A stretch of DNA of 20,258 bases from an uncultured Christensenellaceae bacterium. GTDB lineage: Bacteria > Bacillota > Clostridia > Christensenellales > CAG-314. The position numbers and the translations under genes were made by a program. The stretch covers positions 1 to 20,258 of the forward strand of contig CAJUIV010000025.1 of assembly GCA_910586905.1 (NCBI GenBank), read 5' to 3'. Shown one piece after another: positions 9,142-13,268 of the stretch (position 1 is the first letter of the stretch; every line of letters begins with the position of its first letter). Below the pieces are notes generated by a model that was not told where the DNA came from, did no database searches, and worked only from the letters and a program-made list of their open reading frames with translations.

Positions 9142-9170
9142 ATCATAAATTACCCAAAACGGGTTGACAA
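9142..9170 (-). promoter_or_regulatory. Leftward promoter of the repressor
   Basis: On the minus strand, TTGTCA (9165-9170) and TATGAT (9142-9147) are spaced by 17 bases. The operator-like sequence at 9150-9164 fills the spacer, so a bound repressor would block this promoter. The -35 box overlaps that of the rightward promoter. Confidence 0.65.
9150..9164. promoter_or_regulatory. Operator candidate O1 of the lysogeny switch
   Basis: TTACCCAAAACGGGT contains ACCC and GGGT arms around five bases. Its reverse complement shares TTTTGGGTA with O2 at 9205-9219. It lies inside the repressor promoter spacer. Confidence 0.55.
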
Positions 9171-9193
9171 CGACCCATATTGTATAGTAGTAT
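9164..9193 (+). promoter_or_regulatory. Rightward early promoter (cro side)
   Basis: A perfect -35 box TTGACA (9164-9169) is followed after 18 bases by TAGTAT (9188-9193). The -35 box is shared back-to-back with the repressor promoter and lies within a GGGT...ACCC inverted repeat (9161-9176). It would drive the Cro-like gene and the rightward early genes. Confidence 0.55.
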
Positions 9194-9204
9194 TATTAAA
9201 AATG

Positions 9205-9219
9205 CTACATTTTGGGTAG
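9205..9219. promoter_or_regulatory. Operator candidate O2 of the lysogeny switch
   Basis: CTACATTTTGGGTAG has CTAC/GTAG arms and shares the 9-base core TTTTGGGTA with O1 in opposite orientation. It lies just past the expected start of rightward transcription, where bound repressor would act as a roadblock. Confidence 0.55.
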
Positions 9220-9245
9220 TAAATCTAACTTATGGAGCAATCAAA

Positions 9246-9443
9246 ATGAAAACCTTAAAGCAACTACGCCAAGAGAAGTTCAAAAAACAAGCGGACTTTG
9301 CAAGGGCTTTGGAAGTATCGAAATTATCGCAATTTCGCAATGGGGGGGGGACGCATTATTCAAAGCGTACTTACACATTACTGGCTAAAACGCTGTATCT
9401 CAGATATATATCGGGGTTTAGCAAAAAGAATAAACGGGGGTAA
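9246..9443 (+). CDS. Cro-like HTH protein, frame probably disturbed
   Basis: The gene follows the rightward promoter, with GGAG 8 bases before its ATG. As read it encodes 65 residues. The start (MKTLKQLRQEKFKKQADFAR, then ALEVSK) is clearly the first half of an Xre/Cro helix-turn-helix. The expected recognition helix (IAISQWG) appears in a different frame from about 9323. The block THYSKRTYTLLAKTL is back in the original frame, and a natural-looking ending (ISDIYRGLAKRINGG, stop at 9462) is in a third frame. That ending would overlap the start codon of the next gene in the usual phage manner. A run of nine G (9342-9350) sits in the middle. The gene is therefore a broken or switchable Cro homologue, or an assembly error. 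The family call is firm; the exact product is not. Confidence 0.7.
   Translation: MKTLKQLRQEKFKKQADFARALEVSKLSQFRNGGGTHYSKRTYTLLAKTLYLRYISGFSKKNKRG
9342..9350 (+). repeat. G9 homopolymer tract 1
   Basis: Nine consecutive G inside the Cro-like HTH gene. With eight G the downstream frame stays open to 9462 and ends in an overlap with the next start codon. With nine G the gene stops at 9443. Confidence 0.95.
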
Positions 9444-9448
9444 CTCAT

Positions 9449-9556
9449 ATGAAAAAGCCTGACGTTATACCAGGGCAACTGTCTATTTTTGACAGTCCGT
9501 TTAAGGAAATTTTAGCGGGGGGGGGTACTCTCCGACTACACAAAAAGGAGAGATAG
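9449..9556 (+). CDS. Small phage-type protein (GQLSIFD motif)
   Basis: A 35-residue ORF (starts MKKPDVIPGQLSIFDSPFKE) of the kind that follows early HTH genes in Bacillota phages; the PGQLS(I/L)FD signature is the only recognisable part. A purine-rich ACGGGGG lies about 9 bases before the ATG. A nine-G tract (9517-9525) encodes GGG near the C-terminus, and the frame closes 15 codons later. With one additional G the frame would run straight through the next start codon and fuse this peptide to the HTH protein at 9559. Function unknown. Confidence 0.6.
   Translation: MKKPDVIPGQLSIFDSPFKEILAGGGTLRLHKKER
9517..9525 (+). repeat. G9 homopolymer tract 2
   Basis: Nine consecutive G in the C-terminal part of the small GQLSIFD ORF. 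Tract length decides whether that ORF ends at 9556 (nine) or is in frame with the downstream HTH gene (ten). Confidence 0.95.
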
Positions 9557-9558
9557 AA

Positions 9559-9780
9559 ATGACGAACCAAAAGCCAATCAAACGAAAGAAGCTTAACGAC
9601 TTTATCCGAACGAAACTGCAAGTGCCCGGATACAAGTTTGCCGAGTTTATCGGCGTATCCGCGGCAACCGTCCAAAAGTGGCTTTACGGCGAAGCCGCTC
9701 CGTCAACTAACAAAATACGCAAGATTGCAAAAGACTGCGGTATTACGTTTACGGAAGCGTGCGAACTGTTTGACGATTAG
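9559..9780 (+). CDS. Small HTH DNA-binding protein
   Basis: A 73-residue protein with AAAGGAG 11 bases before the ATG. The core reads as a Xre-like helix-turn-helix: FIRTKLQVPGYKFAEFIGVS (first helices), AATVQKWLYGEAAPS (recognition helix and turn) and KIRKIAKDCGITFTEACELF (closing helices). The N-terminus is basic (KPIKRKK). It lies among early genes and probably regulates element transcription or replication timing. Only the DNA-binding role is supported. Confidence 0.85.
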   Translation: MTNQKPIKRKKLNDFIRTKLQVPGYKFAEFIGVSAATVQKWLYGEAAPSTNKIRKIAKDCGITFTEACELFDD

Positions 9781-9783
9781 CCT

Positions 9784-9933
9784 ATGAATAACTGCAAAAA
9801 CTGCTTTTGGCACACCAAAACGCAAAACGGTACAGACTACTGCTGTCTTATAGATATGCCTTTGCTATTCGATGAGCCGCAGGGCTGTCCCGAATTTATA
9901 GGAGACGACGAAATTGAAAATAGCACTAATTAA
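9784..9933 (+). CDS. Cys-rich mini-protein, putative zinc binder
   Basis: A 49-residue ORF starting 3 bases after the previous stop (MNNCKNCFWHTKTQNGTDYC is its first 20 residues). Cysteines at positions 4, 7, 20, 21 and 34 plus a His at 10 suggest a small zinc-binding fold. It resembles the Cys-rich protein at 10547-10723 in size and in having a C-x2-C followed by CC and a C-P pair. No clear ribosome binding site is visible, so it may be translated by coupling with the HTH gene before it. Confidence 0.6.
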   Translation: MNNCKNCFWHTKTQNGTDYCCLIDMPLLFDEPQGCPEFIGDDEIENSTN

Positions 9934-9980
9934 AACGCCGCCAGCTCGCGCTGCACTCAGCAAGAATTTTCTCAAACTGG

Positions 9981-10044
9981 CTGTACAGGACTTTCATACA
10001 GTCTGTAAACATACAGACTGTTCGCTTGCCGACGTTTGGTCGGC
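9981..10044. promoter_or_regulatory. Cluster of palindromes before a small gene
   Basis: CTGTACAG (9981-9988) is a perfect palindrome. ACAGTCTGT (9998-10006) and ACAGACTGT (10013-10021) form a 9-bp stem with a 6-base loop, and each contains TACAG/CTGT half sites. A second hairpin, GCCGAC/GTCGGC with a 5-base loop, follows at 10028-10044. The cluster sits in the 147-base gap before the gene at 10081. It could be an operator array or an RNA leader; there is no T-run, so a terminator is unlikely. Confidence 0.55.
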
Positions 10045-10080
10045 GCATTTAGACAGAACGCAAAATAAGGAGGCAGAACA

Positions 10081-10224
10081 ATGCAGGCAACTATCAGAGC
10101 AAACGAGTTTTTTACCCTGCAAGAAAAATACTTGCAAGCAACGGCGTACGCAATCGCCAATAATTGTTCCTTTATCACTGCGCAACAGCGATTGTTCGGA
10201 ACAGTCTATTTCGACTGCGACTAA
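10081..10224 (+). CDS. Small phage-type protein, N-terminal part of a possibly broken gene
   Basis: A 47-residue ORF (starts MQATIRANEFFTLQEKYLQA, ends LFGTVYFDCD) with a strong AAGGAGG site 7 bases before the ATG. Just after its TAA the next frame reads NTRAEVSIFIWEQWSDGKF and stays open to 10372. That would continue a plausible beta-strand/helix protein of about 95 residues if one base at the stop (GAC-T-AAC) were absent. The long overlapping TTG frame from 9914 is less credible because it has no ribosome binding site. Function unknown. Confidence 0.65.
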   Translation: MQATIRANEFFTLQEKYLQATAYAIANNCSFITAQQRLFGTVYFDCD

Positions 10225-10237
10225 CACGCGCGCAGAA

Positions 10238-10372
10238 GTGTCTATTTTCATTTGGGAGCAGTGGAGCGACGGCAAGTTCCGTAAGAAGTTTTTATCCGAC
10301 GAAGAAGCGAACGAACTTTTAACGCGGCTTGCAATCGAGCGCGCGCAACGTACGGCAAAATCACAAATATAG
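10238..10372 (+). CDS. Small ORF, likely C-terminal continuation of the 10081 gene
   Basis: From the GTG at 10238 this frame encodes 44 residues (VSIFIWEQWSDGKFRKKFLS, then a helix DEEANELLTRLAIERA). The composition looks like real protein, but there is no ribosome binding site, so it is more likely the frame-shifted C-terminal half of the gene before it than an independent gene. Its last codons come from dispersed repeat copy B (RTAKSQI), so the repeat overlaps the coding end. Confidence 0.4.
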   Translation: MSIFIWEQWSDGKFRKKFLSDEEANELLTRLAIERAQRTAKSQI

Positions 10373-10417
10373 GGATTTTTCAAAAGAATCGCCGGCGAGC
10401 TGCGACGCTAAAATCAC
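10347..10417 (+). repeat. Dispersed structured repeat, copy B
   Basis: Copy B has the same blocks as A and C in order: AACGTACGGCAAAATCAC, AAATATAG.GATTTTT, AGAATCG.CCGG, GCTGC and a final AAAATCAC. One stem base is changed (GTGAT to GGGAT), weakening the hairpin. It is preceded by GCGCGCGC. Confidence 0.75.
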
Positions 10418-10436
10418 AAAAAGTCATACATACAAC

Positions 10437-10529
10437 TTGCGGGAACGCGTGAAAAACCGCGCTTCCGAGTACGTTTATTACCTCCTTTCGTACCCCGCAT
10501 TTTACAAAAAAACGGTAGCAAATAACTAA
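10437..10529 (+). CDS. Possible 30-residue peptide
   Basis: From a TTG start this frame gives a 30-residue basic, tyrosine-rich peptide (core ASEYVYYLLSYPAFYKKTVA). There is no clear ribosome binding site, but the stretch is otherwise unexplained between repeat copy B and the Cys-rich gene at 10547. Low confidence. Confidence 0.25.
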   Translation: MRERVKNRASEYVYYLLSYPAFYKKTVANN

Positions 10530-10546
10530 AAAGGAGACGACGGAAA

Positions 10547-10723
10547 ATGCAATGCGCATTAAAAAACACCTGCGGCAGACGGGACTATTGCTGTAATTTT
10601 TGTACAATCAAATGCCCTGTACGTTGCAAAGACAATCACAAGAATTGTCCCTGGTTCGAAGACCAACCAATCGAAGACGAAACGCTTGTTGACGGCAAAA
10701 TGCCAAAGGAGAGCCGACAATGA
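10547..10723 (+). CDS. Cys-rich small protein, putative zinc binder
   Basis: A 58-residue protein with a strong AAAAAGGAG site before the ATG. Eight cysteines lie in the first 34 residues (3, 9, 15, 16, 19, 23, 27, 34), giving CC-x2-C-x3-C-x3-C spacing as in small zinc-cluster proteins. The C-terminus is acidic (FEDQPIEDETLVDG). Its stop overlaps the ATG of the next gene (ATGA), so the two are probably translationally coupled. Function unknown; such proteins are common in the early regions of Clostridia phages. Confidence 0.75.
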   Translation: MQCALKNTCGRRDYCCNFCTIKCPVRCKDNHKNCPWFEDQPIEDETLVDGKMPKESRQ

Positions 10724-11064
10724 CCGTTAAGAAAAGTGAATTTTTACAGTTTGCAAATCTCCACACGGACGTTAATCAGTTCGGCGAGAACGTAGCAATC
10801 TACTGGTACGACAATCCGCCCGAGCCGAAAGAACCGTTTGCAATAAGGCAGATTTACGGCAGCAGGTACAGCATAGACGTAAACAAAAAAGCCGAACGTA
10901 ATATCCTTGCTTGCGCAATGGTGTTCCGACCGTCGGCGAACTCGTACAAGGTCGCATTTAGCAAAAACTACGTCAAAAGCGGCGTTTGCGAACTTACGAC
11001 TTTCAAAAATTACGACGAGATTATCTCGTATTTGACCAAGCAAACAAAGACAATAAAGCAATAA
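10720..11064 (+). CDS. Conserved-looking early protein, unknown
   Basis: A 114-residue protein whose ATG overlaps the previous stop (ATGA) and is preceded by AAAGGAG. It looks like a small alpha/beta fold, with strands NVAIYWYDN and NSYKVAFSKNYV and a final helix YDEIISYLTKQTKT. There is no signal peptide, membrane helix or known catalytic motif that I recognise. Its place between a Cys-rich protein and the replication module suggests an early accessory role, but no function can be assigned. Confidence 0.8.
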   Translation: MTVKKSEFLQFANLHTDVNQFGENVAIYWYDNPPEPKEPFAIRQIYGSRYSIDVNKKAERNILACAMVFRPSANSYKVAFSKNYVKSGVCELTTFKNYDEIISYLTKQTKTIKQ

Positions 11065-11109
11065 CGGTTTTGGGATTTTCCAATCAAAGCTTTTCGAATC
11101 GGAAAGGGG

Positions 11110-11181
11110 AAAATCACAAATACAGTGATTTTTATAATGGCCGCGCGATCGATGCGCGGCTTAGTGTTAGGAAAAAATCAC
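11110..11181 (+). repeat. Dispersed structured repeat, copy D (partial)
   Basis: AAAATCACAAATACAGTGAT followed by TTTT is the same hairpin as in copy A. The central block is replaced by a GC-rich hairpin (11140-11160), and the closing AAAAATCAC (11173-11181) is kept. An upstream GATTTTCCAAT (11073-11083) matches the lead-in of copy C and could pair with the first arm as an alternative fold. It lies directly in front of the HNH gene. Confidence 0.6.
11140..11160 (+). promoter_or_regulatory. GC-rich leader hairpin before the HNH gene
   Basis: GCCGCGC and GCGCGGC form a perfect 7-bp stem with loop GATCGAT, 40 bases before the HNH start codon. Similar GCGCG-type stems precede the genes at 13269, 14495 and 16754. 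Confidence 0.6.
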
Positions 11182-11199
11182 AAACAGGGAGACAACGGA

Positions 11200-11532
11200 A
11201 TGCCAAAAGAACGTTGGAAAACAATAGACGGACACCCGAACTACGAAGTAAGCAGCTTGGGCAAGGTTCGCAATATTAAGACCGACAGACTACTTACGCC
11301 CTACGACGACGGCAAGGGCTATTTGCGCGTCAAGGTGGACGGCAAAAGTCTTCGGCTACATATTCTTGTCGCTTCGGCGTTTCTGTCCAATCCCGACAAT
11401 AAACCCGTAGTAAATCATCTGCACGGCAACAAATACGATTGCCGCGCGTCTCAGTTAGAGTGGGCGACGTACAGTGAAAATCTTGTACACGCTTGGCGCA
11501 CGGGCTTACGCGCAAAGGAAAAGTGCTTATGA
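11200..11532 (+). CDS. NUMOD4/HNH homing-type endonuclease
   Basis: A 110-residue protein. Residues 5-30 match the NUMOD4 DNA-binding motif (RWKTIDGHPNYEVSSLGKVR). The C-terminal half holds an HNH nuclease motif: a first His in SLRLHILVASAFL, then NHLHGNKYDC and LEWATYSENLVHAW carrying the further His/Asn ligands. Homing-type HNH proteins cut DNA and often spread between phages; small phages also use them in packaging. I chose the ATG at 11200 (GGGAG 7 bases upstream). The frame opens earlier, at 11125, but has no ribosome binding site there. The stop overlaps the start of the replication initiator (ATGA), so it is embedded in the replication operon. Confidence 0.88.
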   Translation: MPKERWKTIDGHPNYEVSSLGKVRNIKTDRLLTPYDDGKGYLRVKVDGKSLRLHILVASAFLSNPDNKPVVNHLHGNKYDCRASQLEWATYSENLVHAWRTGLRAKEKCL

Positions 11533-12356
11533 CGGAAAAACCATACAACAACATAGACGTCGTAATACCGGGCAACGTGGCTTGGTGCGACGATAAAGCA
11601 ATGATATGGGAAGTCAAACTGTTCTATGGCGTTATTCGGGGCTTGACGCGCAACGATTACTATTGCTGTTACGCAAGCAACGAACGTTTGGCGGAACAGT
11701 TAGGCAAGAAGCCGCGCTCGATACGCAGGTTCTTAGAGATACTGGAAGATAAGGGCTTTATTTATCGGACGAACACTTACATTATCGACAAGTACGACAA
11801 TCTTACCTACGTGCGCGCTATTGTACCGACGGACTTAAAAAAGCAGTTCGAAAAGAAGAAAGAAGCAATGCTCGACCTTAAAACGGTCGCAAAAAAATGC
11901 CCGTCGGGTGGCAAGGAATTGCCACGCAAGGGTGGCAAAGAATTGCCACCAAATATAAATATGTATCCTTGTAAAGAAAATAAAGAATTATTAACTAATA
12001 ACAAAGATAGAAATAAACCCCCAACCCCCTTACAAGGGGGCGACCAAGCGGCGACGCTGTTGGAAGCCGAACAGTTTGAAGTTTTAGGCAAATTCGGCAA
12101 CGTTCGCTTGACAAAGTCTCAAAAGGCGGCTTTGAGTGGAGAGTTCGGCGAGAGTTTGACGTTGGCTCTTATTGAACAGTTTGACTCCTATATACAGTCT
12201 GATGAGCGCAGACAGAAGCGTTTTGCTAAACGCGAAAGCGATAGGCTGTACGCAAATTTGAGAGATTGGGCATTGAAAAGACAAGAGCCGCAGGCAAGAC
12301 AAACTATTACGTCGGATAACACCGACGAAGATTTTACGGGAGATTCTTTCCTATGA
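11529..12356 (+). CDS. Replication initiator, winged-helix (DnaD/replisome-organizer type)
   Basis: A 275-residue protein. Residues about 28-80 form a winged helix (IWEVKLFYGVIRGLTRNDYY, then ASNERLAEQLGKKPRSIRRF and LEDKGFIYR), the usual N-terminus of phage replication initiators that bind the origin. A linker with the repeated peptide GGKELP and a low-complexity stretch (PPTPLQGG) leads to a helical C-terminal domain (RLTKSQKAALSGEFGESLTL), which in such proteins contacts the helicase loader. The ATG at 11529 overlaps the HNH stop and has AAGGAA upstream; an in-frame start at 11493 lacks one. The gene overlaps the DnaC-like loader by ATGA. The linker DNA (11906-12040) looks like the origin itself. 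The initiator role is inferred from the fold and from its place before a DnaC homologue. Confidence 0.85.
   Translation: MTEKPYNNIDVVIPGNVAWCDDKAMIWEVKLFYGVIRGLTRNDYYCCYASNERLAEQLGKKPRSIRRFLEILEDKGFIYRTNTYIIDKYDNLTYVRAIVPTDLKKQFEKKKEAMLDLKTVAKKCPSGGKELPRKGGKELPPNINMYPCKENKELLTNNKDRNKPPTPLQGGDQAATLLEAEQFEVLGKFGNVRLTKSQKAALSGEFGESLTLALIEQFDSYIQSDERRQKRFAKRESDRLYANLRDWALKRQEPQARQTITSDNTDEDFTGDSFL
11906..12040. other. Putative replication origin inside the initiator gene
   Basis: Two 20-base iterons, GGGTGGCAARGAATTGCCAC (11906-11925 and 11930-11949, 19/20 identical, 24-base period), each carry GTGGCAA/TTGCCAC inverted arms. They are followed at once by a very AT-rich stretch (11951-12017), then a CCCCC-TTACAA-GGGGG hairpin (12025-12040). 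Iterons plus an AT-rich unwinding element within the initiator gene is the known layout of lambda O and several lactococcal phage origins. The repeat also encodes a repeated GGKELP peptide, so a purely protein-level reason is possible. Confidence 0.65.
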
Positions 12357-13180
12357 CGAAACAACAGACTATGACGCTCGAAGAAGCGGAAGTTATTGTT
12401 AAGAAATACAATATTTCGCTTTTTGTCGAACAGATGAACGAGCAGGTCGGCAATCTGGACGGCTGCGACTGCGAAATCTGCAAGAACAGGGGCTACTACT
12501 ACGTCAATCACGGCGACTGGGCGGAAAAGGTTGTCTGCGAATGTATGAAGAACCGCAAAGTATTGTCGCTTGCGCAGCACAGCGGACTGGGCGCGCTTTT
12601 AGAAACGTGCACGTTCGAGAACTTTCGCGACTTCGGCGAAGACTGGCTGAAAAACATTTACACTCGCGCGCAGGAGTTTTTGGCGGATAACAAGCCGTTT
12701 TTCTTTATGGGCGGACAGGTCGGCGGTGGGAAATCTTTTACTTGTACCGCAATGGTAAACGAGTATATTCGCCGCGAAATGGACTGCAAGTTCGTAATGT
12801 GGTCAGAGTTGGCGACAACGTTAAAGCAAAACGTTATGAACGACGCGGACAAGTACAACGAGATAATGACGGAGATACAGAACGCGACCGTTTTGTACAT
12901 AGACGATTTTTTCAACACTACTCCGACGAACGCGGACGTAGACAAGGCGTTTCAGATAATTAACTACCGTTACAATCAATCTCGGATAAAACCGAAACGA
13001 TATATAACGCTAATATCCAGCGAAAAGTATCTGCCTGAGATTAAAAAGATACACGAAGGACTTGCAACGCGGATAGCCGAGCTCGCAACGCCGCGCTATA
13101 CCCTTAACGTTAAACGTGTTGCAGGACGAAATATCCGAGAACGCATAATACGAGAAACGGAAGCAAGTTCGGAGATTTAA
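12353..13180 (+). CDS. DnaC-like helicase loader ATPase
   Basis: A 275-residue AAA+ ATPase of the DnaC/IstB-like phage family. An N-terminal Cys cluster (CDCEIC at 38-43 and CEC at 62-64) is likely a zinc-binding module. The ATPase core has a Walker A at residues 121-128 (GQVGGGKS), a Walker B at 181-185 (LYIDD), a sensor-1-like strand (KRYITLISSEKYLPE) and an arginine-finger-like ATRI segment. These proteins load the replicative helicase on initiator-marked DNA. The gene overlaps the initiator by ATGA, and a DnaB homologue begins at 20090, so initiator, loader and helicase may all be element encoded. Confidence 0.93.
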   Translation: MTKQQTMTLEEAEVIVKKYNISLFVEQMNEQVGNLDGCDCEICKNRGYYYVNHGDWAEKVVCECMKNRKVLSLAQHSGLGALLETCTFENFRDFGEDWLKNIYTRAQEFLADNKPFFFMGGQVGGGKSFTCTAMVNEYIRREMDCKFVMWSELATTLKQNVMNDADKYNEIMTEIQNATVLYIDDFFNTTPTNADVDKAFQIINYRYNQSRIKPKRYITLISSEKYLPEIKKIHEGLATRIAELATPRYTLNVKRVAGRNIRERIIRETEASSEI

Positions 13181-13193
13181 TAAATTGCTTTTT

Positions 13194-13255
13194 ACGACGC
13201 AAGTCGTTGAAAAGTGCGCGACTGAGACACAGCGCGCAAGATAGCCCAATAGGGC
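13194..13255 (+). promoter_or_regulatory. Three-hairpin leader of the first Ig-like membrane protein
   Basis: The leader has ACGAC-GCAA-GTCGT (13194-13207), TGCGCG/CGCGCA (13215-13238) and GCCC-AATA-GGGC (13244-13255). The last stem abuts the AAAGGAG ribosome binding site. The second and third stems match those of the leader at 14440-14481, so structure near the ribosome binding site may tune translation. Confidence 0.55.
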
Positions 13256-13268
13256 AAAGGAGAAAGAA

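Noticed and set aside
9914..10372. 152-residue open frame starting at TTG
   Set aside because: It has no ribosome binding site and overlaps the Cys-rich ORF end and the well-started gene at 10081. Only its last third looks like protein, and that part is better explained as the shifted end of the 10081 gene.
12018..12040. CCCCC...GGGGG hairpin as a terminator in the initiator gene
   Set aside because: It is inside a coding frame, has no T-run after it, and is better taken with the iterons and AT-rich stretch as part of an origin.
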